Assembly (NCBI RefSeq): GCF_008370645.1
Contig: NZ_VTZN01000032.1
Span: forward strand, 1-39,691
Length of the DNA: 39,691 nt
Direction of reading: 5' to 3'
Origin: Mycobacterium simiae
GTDB taxonomy: Bacteria; Actinomycetota; Actinomycetes; Mycobacteriales; Mycobacteriaceae
Below the pieces are notes generated by a model. The model had not been told where the DNA came from. It saw only the letters and a program-made list of their open reading frames with translations, and ran no database searches. This document shows positions 31,920 through 39,691 of this stretch, piece after piece; position 1 is the first letter of the stretch; each line of letters starts with the position of its first letter. The position numbers and the translations under genes are program-made.

Positions 31920-32285
31920 TTAATCGTCCGGCACGTTGGTGAGGTAGCGTATCGCGTCGGATTTGGTCAGGCCTAAGGCGCGGGCGACTTCGACATATTC
32001 CTTGGCCGCGGCCGCCATGGCGGCGTCCGTGGGATCGAATCGAGAGATAAAAGTGCCGAAGCGCCCCCGTGTTTCGACGATCGCGGCCGACTCCAGCTCC
32101 CGGTAGGCGCGGGCCACGGTGTTGGCGGCCACGCCAAGTTGACCAGCCAGGTTACGGACCGTCGGAAGGCGGGTGCCGGGCGGTAACGCGCCGGCTCGGA
32201 CTCCGTCGATCACCTGGGTTCTGAGCTGGTCGAATAGGGGCTTGCCCGCCTTCACATCGACCCGTAACAAATCGCGCAGCTCCAC
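31920..32285 (-). CDS. GntR-family regulator, short YtrA type (Rv1152 type)
   Basis: A 121-aa repressor with an N-terminal winged helix ([40 protein letters not shown]) and only a short helical C-terminus, as in the YtrA subfamily. GTG 32285 ([15 protein letters not shown]) gives the M. tuberculosis Rv1152 length exactly; the 127-residue frame starts further up. Its 3' end lies four bases from the methyltransferase remnant. The divergent sirtuin gene begins 37 bases away, so a shared operator is likely. Confidence 0.9.
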   Translation of the reverse strand: MELRDLLRVDVKAGKPLFDQLRTQVIDGVRAGALPPGTRLPTVRNLAGQLGVAANTVARAYRELESAAIVETRGRFGTFISRFDPTDAAMAAAAKEYVEVARALGLTKSDAIRYLTNVPDD

Positions 32286-32322
32286 GTGTCCAGTATCTCC
32301 CAAGCCGGGCTATGTTTGTGGG

Positions 32323-33036
32323 ATGCGAGTGACGGTGCTCAGTGGGGCGGGCATCTCCGCGGAGAGCGGCGTACCAACCTTCCGTGACGACAAGAACGGA
32401 TTGTGGGCCCGCTTCGACCCCTACGAGCTGTCCAGCACCCAGGGTTGGGAGCGCAACCCCGAGCGGGTGTGGGGTTGGTATCTGTGGCGCCATTATCTGG
32501 TGGCCGAGGTGGAACCCAACGATGGGCACCGCGCGATAGCCGGCTGGCAGGGCCAGGCCGAAGTCACCGTCGTCACCCAGAATGTGGATGATCTGCACGA
32601 GCGCGCCGGCAGCATCCCGGTGCACCATCTGCACGGCAGCCTTTTTGAATTCCGTTGCGCCCGTTGCGGTGTGCCCTACACCGACCCGCTGCCGGCGATG
32701 GCCGAGCCGGCCATAGAAGTGCAGCCGCCGGTCTGCGGATGCGGCGGCCTGATTCGACCCGACATCGTCTGGTTCGGTGAGCCGCTGCCCGAGGGGCCGT
32801 GGCGAAGCGCCGTTGAGGCGACCGAGGCCGCCGATGTGATGGTGGTGGTCGGCACGTCGGCGATCGTCTACCCAGCCGCCGGGTTGCCCGAGCTGGCGCT
32901 GGCCCGGGGGACGGCGGTCATCGAGGTCAATCCAGAGCCCACACCGCTATCCCGAAACGCCACGATCTGCGTGCGCGAGTCGGCGAGTCGCGCGTTGCCC
33001 GGGCTGTTGCAGCGGTTGCCGGCGCTGTTGAAGTAG
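32323..33036 (+). CDS. NAD-dependent sirtuin deacylase (Rv1151c type)
   Basis: A 237-aa class III sirtuin, the same length as Rv1151c, that removes acetyl and succinyl groups from lysines. NAD-binding motifs [15 protein letters not shown] and [12 protein letters not shown], the catalytic His in [10 protein letters not shown], and the zinc Cys pairs (CARCG, then CGCGG) are present. Y53 and R56 in [10 protein letters not shown] are the residues that bind succinyl and malonyl groups in desuccinylating sirtuins. A short, weakly marked leader precedes ATG 32323. It is divergent from the GntR gene. Confidence 0.92.
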   Translation: MRVTVLSGAGISAESGVPTFRDDKNGLWARFDPYELSSTQGWERNPERVWGWYLWRHYLVAEVEPNDGHRAIAGWQGQAEVTVVTQNVDDLHERAGSIPVHHLHGSLFEFRCARCGVPYTDPLPAMAEPAIEVQPPVCGCGGLIRPDIVWFGEPLPEGPWRSAVEATEAADVMVVVGTSAIVYPAAGLPELALARGTAVIEVNPEPTPLSRNATICVRESASRALPGLLQRLPALLK

Positions 33037-33113
33037 CTCTGCATCGAACCTGCGCACAGATCGGGGTCGGCTAGTCATTGGCGTGGTCGTCACCGGTCGT
33101 TCTGCCGAGCTGG

Positions 33114-33746
33114 TCAGGGCGCATACGCCCGGCCCAGCACCAATTCGGACACCGGCACCGGCGCCCAGAACGGCAATGTCCACTCCCGGCGAGCAGTCTC
33201 CACCTGGAATCCCGCCGCGACGATCGCGCGCTCAGTGTCACGGTGGGTGTGGCAGTTACCCGCAACGCGCGGCCAGAACGTCGCGTCGACAAACTGCTGC
33301 AATCGGCCCCGCGGGCCGGCGCTGGCTACATGCTCGAGATACCGCAACTGCCCGCCGGGGCGCAGTAGCGAACGCAGATGCACCAACACGCCGATCGGGT
33401 CGTGCACCGAGCACAGCACCAGCGAGCAGACCACTGCGTCGAAGGGCTCCCCAGCGGTGAACTGCTCGGCCGTATCGCCGGTCACCACAACCGGAATGGG
33501 CGCGTCCGCGGCGGTCCCGCGGGCTTTGTCCGCCAAGCGCGGCTCGGGCTCCACGGCTACTACTTGCCGGACCGACTTGGGGTAATAGGCGAAGTTCGTC
33601 CCGACGCCCGCACCGATTTCCAGCACCCGGCCGGACAACCCGGCTAGATTCTCCCGACGCAGGTCACGCACGGCCTGGGCTTCGTGCGCAGCAACGAAAG
33701 GCCAGATCCGGGCAAAGAACGGGTGCTCGTTGGCGCCGCGCGTCAT
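33114..33746 (-). CDS. Class I SAM methyltransferase (Rv1147 type)
   Basis: A 210-aa methyltransferase with motif I VLEIGAGVGTNF, the acidic ribose-binding end VVAVEPEP, and post-motif VVCSLVLCSVHDP. It resembles the UbiE/PmtA-like phospholipid or small-molecule group; the substrate is unknown. ATG 33746 overlaps the TetR stop by four bases (ATGA), so it is translated as the last gene of the mmpL13 operon. That suggests it acts on the MmpL13 cargo, by inference only. M. tuberculosis Rv1147 is similar in size, and transposase and 13E12 genes (Rv1148c-Rv1150) lie beside it; none are here. Confidence 0.88.
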   Translation of the reverse strand: MTRGANEHPFFARIWPFVAAHEAQAVRDLRRENLAGLSGRVLEIGAGVGTNFAYYPKSVRQVVAVEPEPRLADKARGTAADAPIPVVVTGDTAEQFTAGEPFDAVVCSLVLCSVHDPIGVLVHLRSLLRPGGQLRYLEHVASAGPRGRLQQFVDATFWPRVAGNCHTHRDTERAIVAAGFQVETARREWTLPFWAPVPVSELVLGRAYAP

Positions 33747-34459
33747 ACCCGCGCTGCTTCCGATGCCGCTTCTGAGGACCGATGCTGCATGACCCAGTTC
33801 ACCAGTTGCCGAGACGTCGCGTGCGGGCCAACCAGCCCAGCCACCATGTGGCCGCACAGGATTGCGCCCAGCACTCGGTCGGCGAAGGCTTCCACATCAC
33901 CGAATGGCAAGTGCGGCTTGGTAATCAACAGGGCAGCCACACCGTGCGCGGCGGTCCACAACTCCAGGGCAATGGTGGTGGGCTCGTCGGTCCGGTAGAC
34001 GCCCTCGTCCGTCAGCGCCTGCACGGAGACGCACATGTGCTGGAACGCTGAGCTGTCCAGGGCGATATCGACGTTGCTGCCCGGCCGCCACTCCCCCATG
34101 GTGGCCAGGCGGTACAACTCCGGGGTCTGCAGAGCGAACCGCACATATGCCAGAGCCTGCGCCCGCAGCACCTCCACAGTGGACGATTGCCCGAGGGCCG
34201 CGCGCGCCATTTCGTCGTCGAGTCGTGCCAGATAGCGCGCGCAGACCGCGTCCAATAGCGCTTCTTTGTCCTCGAAGTGCAGATAAATCGACGGCGGGGT
34301 GACGCCCACACGGCGGGCCACCGACCGGATCGATACCGCCCTGGCCTGCCCCGTCTGCAGCAGCAGCTCGGTGGCCGCGTCCAGGATCTCCTGGCGCAAC
34401 CGATCACCTGACCCACGCGGGGCACGCGCGCGACGAAGTTCGGTCGAGACGCTAGCCAT
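33743..34459 (-). CDS. TetR-family regulator embedded in the mmpL13 operon
   Basis: A 238-aa TetR protein: an Arg-rich N-terminal arm (TELRRARAPRGSGDRLRQEI), the HTH VSIRSVARRVGVTPPSIYLH, and a TetR_C_33-like ligand domain. The gene starts eight bases inside the end of mmpL13 and ends inside the start of the methyltransferase gene, so all three are probably translated together. A 23-bp palindrome upstream of mmpL13 (36830-36852) is the obvious candidate operator. I recall no equivalent gene between mmpL13 and Rv1147 in M. tuberculosis H37Rv. A local repressor controlling an RND transporter is the simplest reading. Confidence 0.88.
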   Translation of the reverse strand: MASVSTELRRARAPRGSGDRLRQEILDAATELLLQTGQARAVSIRSVARRVGVTPPSIYLHFEDKEALLDAVCARYLARLDDEMARAALGQSSTVEVLRAQALAYVRFALQTPELYRLATMGEWRPGSNVDIALDSSAFQHMCVSVQALTDEGVYRTDEPTTIALELWTAAHGVAALLITKPHLPFGDVEAFADRVLGAILCGHMVAGLVGPHATSRQLVNWVMQHRSSEAASEAARV

Positions 34460-36773
34460 TGCCGGTCAAGCCCGCGGGGATCGGCCGCTCGTCGGGGCGC
34501 TCCGCCGTCTGGGCGTCGTGCTGAGCAGCGCCGGCCTCGTTGATACCAAAGCGCTCATGCAGCCACCCTAAGGGCTTGGGCGCCCACCAGTTCCAGCTGC
34601 CCATCACATGCATGAACGCCGGCACCAGAACCATGCGCACCAGGGTGGCGTCCGCGGCCACGGCCAAGGTCAGGCCGAGCCCGAACATCCGCATGAACGA
34701 CACGTTCGCAGCGATCAGCGCGGCGAACGACATCGACATCACCAGTGCGGCCGCGGTGATCACCCGCCCGGTGCGGGCCACTCCGAGCGCCACGCTCTCG
34801 TCGTTGGCGGCATGCGCCTGGGCCGGGCTCGGGTTTGCCGGGTGGGCGGCTCCGGAAGCCAGCCAGTACTCGCGGATCCGGGCGACCAGGAATACCTCGT
34901 AGTCCATGGACAGCCCGAATGCGATGCAGAACAACAGCACCGGCATGTTCGCCACCAGCGTCCCGCTCGGGGTCGTGCCCAGCGCGCCAAGATGGCCGTC
35001 CTGGAAGATCCAAACCAGCGCGCCGAACGCCGCGCTCAGCGAGAGCACATTACACACCAGCGCTTTAGCCGGCAGCACGACGCTGCCGGTGAGCAGGAAT
35101 AGCAGCACGAAGGTGATGGCGGCCATCAGGCCCAGCACCAGCGGAAGTCGGTTCGTCACCGCATCGACGCTGTCCCGGTTCACCTGCGCCAGGCCGGCCA
35201 TCGCGACGGATCGGCCGGCCGGGCCGGTCACGTGATGCAACCGATTGAGTTGCGTATCGGCGGCTGGCGAAAACAGCGGCGCGGTGCTGCTCACGGTCAG
35301 GAACGCGCTGCCATCGGAGAAGCCGGTGGCTGCCGCCGGTGGCCCCATCCGTTTGCCGCCAACAAACGTTCCGCTCGGGGCAGTTACCGCCGACACGTTG
35401 GGAACCTGCGACAGGTCGGCGGCGTAGCTGTCCAGATCGGCCGCAGTCAGACCGCGCGCATCGGGAACGACGACGGGCACAGCCATCGCACGGTCGTGGG
35501 TGAAGTTCTTGCGCAGCTGGTCACCAACCTGACGTGCCGACGCTGAACTCGGCAGCACCCGGTCATCGGGGAAACCCCACTTCACCGACAGGAACGGAAG
35601 CCCGAGCAGCACGAGCACGGCGGTGACAGCCAGACCGATCGGCAGCCAGCGGCGCATGACGAATTTGGTGGACCGGTACCAGAAGAGCTGTTGGACGGGT
35701 TTGTGCACCGGTTCGGGGCGACCCAGCACCCGTCGTAGCAGGCGACGCACGTCCCACGCGTCCAGGCGCGGACCGAGCAGCACGATCGCGGCCGGGGTTA
35801 TCACGATCGACGCTGCGGCGACGAAGGCGACCGTGGCCACGCCGGCGTAGGCGAATGACTTCAGGAAGTACATCGGGAAGGCCACCGTCGCCGCCATTGA
35901 CAGCGCCACCGTGGTCGCGGAGAACAGCACGGTGCGACCCGATGTCGCCATGGTCGCGATCAACGCCTCGTCGCGGTCAGCGCCCTCGGCCAGCTCGTCG
36001 CGATAACGGCTGATGATCAGCAGGGTGTAGTCGATGGCCAGCGCCAGACCCAACGCGGTGCTCAAATTGAGGGCGAAGATCGACACCTCGGTGCTAAACG
36101 TCACCAGCCGCAACACCGCCATCGAACCGACCACGGCCAAGGCGCCAAGCGCCATCGGCAACGCCGCGGCCAACAGCCCACCGAACACCCACACCAGCAC
36201 CAGGAAGCTCAGCGGAATCGCAATGGCCTCCATCACCAGCAAGTCTTCTTGGTTTTGCTTGTTGATCTGGGCGTACTCCATCGCCGAGCCACCCGCGCGG
36301 ACGGTGACACCGTCGCGGTCGTGGACGATCTGGTCGGCCAATGTTTGGGCGTTGTGCTGCGCGTGGTTTTCGCCGCCCTTGATGTTCACCACAATCAATC
36401 CCGACTTGTCATCGGCGCTTACCAGATCGCTGGATGCGTGCGGCGGCGAGGTCCATGGCGAGGCGGTGTTGTATACCAAGGGCGACTGTGTGAGCTCGGC
36501 GACAAGGCCGGTGCCGACCTGGCGGGCCTGCTCGCTGCCGACGCCGTCGGGTGCTGTCACCAGGATCAGCATCTGCTGACCGCTTTGCCCGAACTTTTCG
36601 GCCAAAACCGCGATGGCGTGCCCCGATTCAGAATTCGGATCCTGAAAACCTCCCGGAGACAGACTGCTAGCGACCGGGATCCCCAAGATCGCGGCGGCGA
36701 TAAAGACCAGTAACGCCGCCCCAATGATTCGACGCGGCGCCGCGATGGCTAGTCGAGCGATCCCCTGCAACAT
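34452..36773 (-). CDS. mmpL13: RND lipid transporter MmpL13, single intact gene
   Basis: A 773-aa MmpL-family inner-membrane transporter. The two proton-relay Asp-Tyr pairs sit in the expected helices (GLALAIDYTLLIISRYRDEL and FGLSMDYEVFLVARIREYW). There are about twelve membrane helices and two periplasmic porter loops; the first contains SLSPGGFQDPNSES. In M. tuberculosis H37Rv the gene is split into mmpL13a (about 303 aa) and mmpL13b (about 470 aa); here one continuous frame has their summed length. ATG 36773 is preferred over TTG 36776 because GGAGGGG lies 7-13 bases before the ATG. No mmpS partner is adjacent. It heads an operon with the TetR and methyltransferase genes. Confidence 0.93.
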   Translation of the reverse strand: MLQGIARLAIAAPRRIIGAALLVFIAAAILGIPVASSLSPGGFQDPNSESGHAIAVLAEKFGQSGQQMLILVTAPDGVGSEQARQVGTGLVAELTQSPLVYNTASPWTSPPHASSDLVSADDKSGLIVVNIKGGENHAQHNAQTLADQIVHDRDGVTVRAGGSAMEYAQINKQNQEDLLVMEAIAIPLSFLVLVWVFGGLLAAALPMALGALAVVGSMAVLRLVTFSTEVSIFALNLSTALGLALAIDYTLLIISRYRDELAEGADRDEALIATMATSGRTVLFSATTVALSMAATVAFPMYFLKSFAYAGVATVAFVAAASIVITPAAIVLLGPRLDAWDVRRLLRRVLGRPEPVHKPVQQLFWYRSTKFVMRRWLPIGLAVTAVLVLLGLPFLSVKWGFPDDRVLPSSASARQVGDQLRKNFTHDRAMAVPVVVPDARGLTAADLDSYAADLSQVPNVSAVTAPSGTFVGGKRMGPPAAATGFSDGSAFLTVSSTAPLFSPAADTQLNRLHHVTGPAGRSVAMAGLAQVNRDSVDAVTNRLPLVLGLMAAITFVLLFLLTGSVVLPAKALVCNVLSLSAAFGALVWIFQDGHLGALGTTPSGTLVANMPVLLFCIAFGLSMDYEVFLVARIREYWLASGAAHPANPSPAQAHAANDESVALGVARTGRVITAAALVMSMSFAALIAANVSFMRMFGLGLTLAVAADATLVRMVLVPAFMHVMGSWNWWAPKPLGWLHERFGINEAGAAQHDAQTAERPDERPIPAGLTGNG

Positions 36774-36776
36774 CAA

Positions 36777-36992
36777 GCGCCCCTCCGACGCGGGCGCTAA
36801 CCGTCCGCAGCGGCGGCGCCATATCCGCGGTAACTTATCAGCGATAACTTACAGGCGTCAAACAACGCCTGCCCTAAGCACGAACGCGGTTACCGGGATG
36901 GTTCACCGGCGTGGCCCAGCCTGGCCCCGGGACACCCTACCGACCGGTAAGAATTGCCACCATTTTCCGAATCGTGACTCACGGATTCCTTA
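36777..36992. promoter_or_regulatory. mmpL13 upstream control region
   Basis: About 215 bases upstream of mmpL13 with locally lower GC, containing the candidate operator and, presumably, the mmpL13 promoter on the minus strand and a promoter for the small + strand gene remnant at 36993. Confidence 0.5.
36830..36852. promoter_or_regulatory. Candidate TetR operator of the mmpL13 operon
   Basis: The 23 bases consist of GTAACTTATC, AGC, then GATAACTTAC. Each 10-base arm matches the reverse complement of the other at nine of ten positions, around a 3-base centre (core TTATCAGCGATAA). The site lies 57 bases before the mmpL13 start, in otherwise GC-rich DNA. Size and symmetry suit a TetR dimer, and a TetR gene is the second gene of the operon. 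Confidence 0.6.
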
Positions 36993-37219
36993 ATGGCGGC
37001 TCCTAGTCTCAATGTCATGTGGATCGACGACTCGAGTGCCGACGTCATCAAGGCCGACTTCGAGGCTCTCTACCACGGCGACATGCTGGTGGAAGGTGAG
37101 ACCTCCGAGCAGCTCGAAGACTGGCACCCGCTGCCTACGGCAAGCTGAGGCAGATCATGGGCATGCTCGCACGGCTACTCATTGCCGAGCCCGCCATCAG
37201 TCGATGGTTTCGTCGATAA
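36993..37219 (+). pseudogene. Frameshifted small + strand gene, unknown product
   Basis: From ATG 36993 (or 37017) the frame reads MAAPSLNVMWIDDSSADVIK, then ADFEALYHGDMLVEGETSE and QLEDWHPLP, with protein-like composition, until about 37133. A one-base shift there opens a second coding-like frame, YGKLRQIMGMLARLLIAEPA then ISRWFRR, which stops at TAA 37217-37219. Together they would give about 75 residues. The first frame alone stops at 37146-37148. An intrinsic terminator follows 25 bases later in the same direction. I do not recognise the family; it may be a small protein or the 3' end of a longer gene. A sequencing error would also explain the shift. Confidence 0.5.
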
Positions 37220-37244
37220 TCGAGTTCTCCGTTTCCAAAGTGAG

Positions 37245-37267
37245 CCCCCGCCATTGCGGGGGTTTTT
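37245..37267 (+). terminator. Intrinsic terminator
   Basis: CCCCCGC, a four-base loop CATT, then GCGGGGG and TTTTT: a perfect 7-bp GC stem followed directly by five T on the + strand. The T-tract orientation means it ends + strand transcripts, that is, the small frameshifted gene. It also lies just past the stop of the convergent SDR gene. Textbook terminators of this kind are uncommon in mycobacteria. Confidence 0.85.
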
Positions 37268-37279
37268 CGTATTCAGCCC

Positions 37280-38041
37280 TTAGCGCGGCGCCATCCGGAT
37301 GGCGCCGTCCAAACGGATGACCTCGCCGTTGAGCATCGGGTTTTCGACGATGTGCACCGCCAGCGCCCCGTACTCGTCAGGGTTTCCCAGCCGCGACGGA
37401 TGCGGCACCTGCTTGCCCAGCGACGCCTTGGCCTCCTCGGGCAACGACGCCAGCAGCGGGGTGTCGAACAGGCCGGGCGCGATGGTCATCACCCGGATAC
37501 GGTGGCTGGCCAGGTCACGGGCAATCGGCAGGGTCATGCCGACCACCCCGCCCTTGGATGCCGAGTAGGCGGCTTGGCCGATCTGGCCGTCGAAGGCGGC
37601 TACCGACGCCGTGTTGACGATGACTCCGCGTTCTTCACCGTTGGGGCCGATCGGCTCCGTCTTGGCGATGCGCTCGGCACCTAGCCGCAGCACGTTGAAG
37701 GTGCCGACCAGGTTGATGTCCACGATCTTGCGGAACGCCTCCAACGGGAACACACCGTCGCGGCCCAGCACGCGAATCGCGTTGCCGGTGCCGGCGCAGT
37801 TGACGATGATGCGCAGCGGGCCCAACGATTCCGCCAGATCCAGCGCGCCGGTGACGGCGGCCTCATCGGTCACATCGGCTTGCGCGAACCGAGCCCGATC
37901 ACCGAGTGCCCCCACCACGTCTTCGCCGCGCAGGTCCAGCACCACCACCTGAGCCCCGGCGTCCAGCAGCCGCTTGGTGGTGGCCAGGCCCAGGCCCGAG
38001 GCGCCTCCGGTGACGACGGCGACGGCGTCCCTGATCTGCAT
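37280..38041 (-). CDS. SDR-family 3-hydroxyacyl-CoA dehydrogenase-like protein (Rv1144 type)
   Basis: A 253-aa classical short-chain dehydrogenase/reductase. The NAD-binding TGGASGLG, the catalytic Ser in VNTASVAAF, the YSASK pair of Tyr and Lys, and NCAGTGNA are intact. It resembles human HSD17B10 (type 10), pointing to oxidation of short or branched 3-hydroxyacyl-CoA. ATG 38041 ([13 protein letters not shown]) follows AAAGGGA and matches the M. tuberculosis Rv1144 start; the longer frame begins at 38062. In M. tuberculosis the neighbouring mcr gene (Rv1143, methylacyl-CoA racemase) suggests branched-chain lipid breakdown; here a PE_PGRS gene occupies that side. Confidence 0.92.
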   Translation of the reverse strand: MQIRDAVAVVTGGASGLGLATTKRLLDAGAQVVVLDLRGEDVVGALGDRARFAQADVTDEAAVTGALDLAESLGPLRIIVNCAGTGNAIRVLGRDGVFPLEAFRKIVDINLVGTFNVLRLGAERIAKTEPIGPNGEERGVIVNTASVAAFDGQIGQAAYSASKGGVVGMTLPIARDLASHRIRVMTIAPGLFDTPLLASLPEEAKASLGKQVPHPSRLGNPDEYGALAVHIVENPMLNGEVIRLDGAIRMAPR

Positions 38042-38074
38042 GCGAGTCCCTTTTCCGTTCAATCTCCCGACCTA

Positions 38075-38093
38075 CTGGTTGGTTGGGACTATA
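38075..38093 (-). promoter_or_regulatory. Candidate -10 box and TGGTT repeats upstream of the SDR gene
   Basis: On the minus strand TATAGT (38093-38088) fits the mycobacterial TAnnnT -10. The next bases, CCCAACCAACCAG, contain a doubled AACC, and ACC/GGT half-sites flank 38071-38079. This could be a repressor site over the transcription start. No good -35 was found. Confidence 0.3.
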
Positions 38094-38160
38094 CCTAGCA
38101 GGCTCAGGTCGAAACAGGCCGGGACTCGGCCCGGGAAGTAACCGGCCGCTGGCCCGGCGG

Positions 38161-39691
38161 CTATGTCAAGCCGTTGAGGCCGTTTTCGCCGATGAGCTGC
38201 CCGCCGGTGCCGCCGACGCCGGGCGTGCCCTTGGCGGCGGCTTGGCCGCCGTTGCCGCCGTTTCCGCCGTTTCCGATCAACACGGCGTTGCCGCCGGTGC
38301 CGCCGTTGCCGCCGGTTGTTGCGGCGGCGCCGCCGGCGCCGCCGTTGCCGCCGTTGCCCGTCGCGCCGGCTTGACCGCCGTTGCCGCCGGCGCCGCCGGT
38401 GGAGCCGGCGACTTGGCTGCCGGTACCGCCAGCTCCACCTGAGCCGCCGGAGCCGAACAAGAAGCCGGCGTTGCCGCCGATCCCGCCTTTACCGCCGTTG
38501 CCGGCGCCTGCGCCTTGTCCACCGTGGCCACCGTTGCCGCCGGCCCCGCCGGAGCCGAAGACCAAGCCTCCGGTGCCGCCGGCCCCGCCGGCCCCGCCGT
38601 TGGCGAAGGCAGCCCCGCCCGCCCCGCCGGCGCCGCCGGAGGGACCGATGGCGAGCAAGCCGGCGTTGCCGCCTGCCCCACCGGCACCGCCGGTGGTCCC
38701 GCCGCCAAACCCGGCGCCACCGGTGCCGCCGGTGCCGCCGGCGCCGAACAGCCCGCCAGCGCCGCCGGTACCGCCGGCGCCGCCGGTGGTGGAACCGCCA
38801 GCGCCGCCGACACCGCCGGTTCCACCTTCTCCGAACAGCCCGCCAGCGCCGCCGGCCCCACCGGCTCCGCCGGTGCCGCCGGTGCCGCCGTATCCACCGA
38901 CCCCGCCGTTGGCTAACAGCCCGCCGCGCCCGCCGGCGCCGCCGACCCCGCCTGTGGCCGCGGCACCAGCACCAGAGCCGCCGATGCCGCCGGTACCGGC
39001 CGCGCCGGCGAGGACGCCGGCGTTCCCGCCGGCGCCGCCGGCCCCGCCATTGCTGATCATGACGGTCGCGACCCCGCCGCTGCCGCCAGTGCCGCCGGAG
39101 CCAAACAGCAAGGCGGCGCCTCCGGCCCCGCCGGCGCCGGAGGCGCCGCCGCCGGCCGTGGAGTTACCGCCGGCCCCTCCGGTGCCGCCGGTGCCGAACA
39201 AGATCCCGCCGGCCCCGCCGGCGCCGCCGGGCGCGCCGTTGGCCGCGCCGGGTGCACCGGACCCGCCGTTTCCGCCGTTGCCGAACAACCAGCCGCCGGC
39301 CCCGCCGTCGGCCCCGGTTCCCGGGGTGCCGTTGGCGCCGTTGCCGATCAGTGGCCGCCCAGTTAATGCCTGGGTAGGCCCGTTGATCGCGGCCAGCACC
39401 TGCTGCCGCAGGGCGAGCAATGGATTGGGGTTGGCAGGAGCGTTGAAGCCGTCGGCACCCAACACCAGCCCGCCGAAGCCGCCCAGGCCGTTGGGGCCGA
39501 GGGTAGCGCCGATGCCACCGCTACCGCCGTTGCCGCCATTGCCGATCAGCACCCCAATGCCGCCGGGGCCGCCGGGGCCACCAAGGCCCACGCCGGAGCC
39601 GCCGCTACCGCCGTTACCGCCGTTGCCGACCAGCCCGGGCGTGCCGCCGGCGCCGCCGGCGCCCCCGCTGGTAGCGGCGGCGGCGCTGGTG
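38161..39691 (-). CDS. PE_PGRS family protein, 3' part (start outside the window)
   Basis: The minus-strand frame is open from the window edge to TAG 38161-38163, at least 510 codons; the GTG at 39591 is internal. It is made of Gly-Gly-Ala/Asn PGRS repeats, extremely GC-rich, and ends [16 protein letters not shown], a usual PGRS C-terminus. Inside, around 39340-39470, is a non-repetitive linker [20 protein letters not shown] then [20 protein letters not shown], the GRPLI motif that normally follows the PE domain. Here more PGRS precedes it, so the protein has at least two PGRS blocks. The PE domain itself must lie to the right of the window. Such proteins are ESX-5-dependent surface proteins. 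Confidence 0.85.
   Translation of the reverse strand, partial: TSAAAATSGGAGGAGGTPGLVGNGGNGGSGGSGVGLGGPGGPGGIGVLIGNGGNGGSGGIGATLGPNGLGGFGGLVLGADGFNAPANPNPLLALRQQVLAAINGPTQALTGRPLIGNGANGTPGTGADGGAGGWLFGNGGNGGSGAPGAANGAPGGAGGAGGILFGTGGTGGAGGNSTAGGGASGAGGAGGAALLFGSGGTGGSGGVATVMISNGGAGGAGGNAGVLAGAAGTGGIGGSGAGAAATGGVGGAGGRGGLLANGGVGGYGGTGGTGGAGGAGGAGGLFGEGGTGGVGGAGGSTTGGAGGTGGAGGLFGAGGTGGTGGAGFGGGTTGGAGGAGGNAGLLAIGPSGGAGGAGGAAFANGGAGGAGGTGGLVFGSGGAGGNGGHGGQGAGAGNGGKGGIGGNAGFLFGSGGSGGAGGTGSQVAGSTGGAGGNGGQAGATGNGGNGGAGGAAATTGGNGGTGGNAVLIGNGGNGGNGGQAAAKGTPGVGGTGGQLIGENGLNGLT

Noticed and set aside
38161..39691. CRISPR-like or satellite-like dense repeats
   Set aside because: Spacing follows codon triplets of Gly-Gly-X; these are PGRS coding repeats with no fixed repeat-spacer structure.

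Overview
The window is high-GC chromosomal DNA from a slow-growing Mycobacterium related to, but not identical with, the M. tuberculosis complex. PE, PPE-SVP and PE_PGRS sequences, a 13E12-type HNH gene, MmpL13, LpqW, PimE, TB8.4, MshB and FbiC all point there. The + strand runs opposite to the usual M. tuberculosis numbering. From about 8.2 kb to the right end, gene order follows the Rv1179c-to-Rv1144 interval, with several losses and differences. Protein divergence (for example in TB8.4 and MshB) argues against M. tuberculosis itself. All comparisons with M. tuberculosis are from memory; no database search was possible.

Left region, 1-8.16 kb (accessory): a frameshifted 13E12 HNH endonuclease gene and a 5'-truncated IS701-family transposase lie between two copies of a 20-bp sequence that looks like an IS right end. 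Next come a NarK-family transporter whose nitrate signature motifs are degenerate, a PPE-SVP remnant in a gene-poor stretch, and a KimA-type potassium importer fused to an OB-fold domain. Divergent from the last is a large SF2 helicase-like protein (Rv1179c type) with an unusual hydrophobic hairpin.

Central core, 11-27.5 kb: dapC and fdxC; fadH; TB8.4; fbiC (coenzyme F420); PE12; a small membrane protein; a new 35-codon ORF candidate; mshB (mycothiol); a TetR regulator; lpqW; typA; mutT2; a pterin carbinolamine dehydratase; and pimE. LpqW and PimE both serve PIM/LAM synthesis. Relative to M. tuberculosis the window lacks narGHJI (between mutT2 and typA), PE11/PPE17 (between mshB and the TetR gene) and the PadR gene Rv1176c (between fadH and fdxC).

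Right region, 27.8-39.7 kb: two Pro/Ala-rich exported proteins, an HhH protein overlapping a 48-aa DUF1059 protein, a 58-aa DUF5302-like protein, the F420-binding protein Rv1155, a DUF1697 protein, the 3' remnant of an O-methyltransferase, a GntR regulator and a sirtuin. Then comes a tightly overlapping mmpL13-tetR-methyltransferase operon in which mmpL13 is a single intact gene (it is split in M. tuberculosis H37Rv). A near-perfect 23-bp palindrome upstream is a good candidate operator for the embedded TetR. A frameshifted small + strand gene ending in a textbook intrinsic terminator, an SDR dehydrogenase and the 3' part of a PE_PGRS gene close the window.
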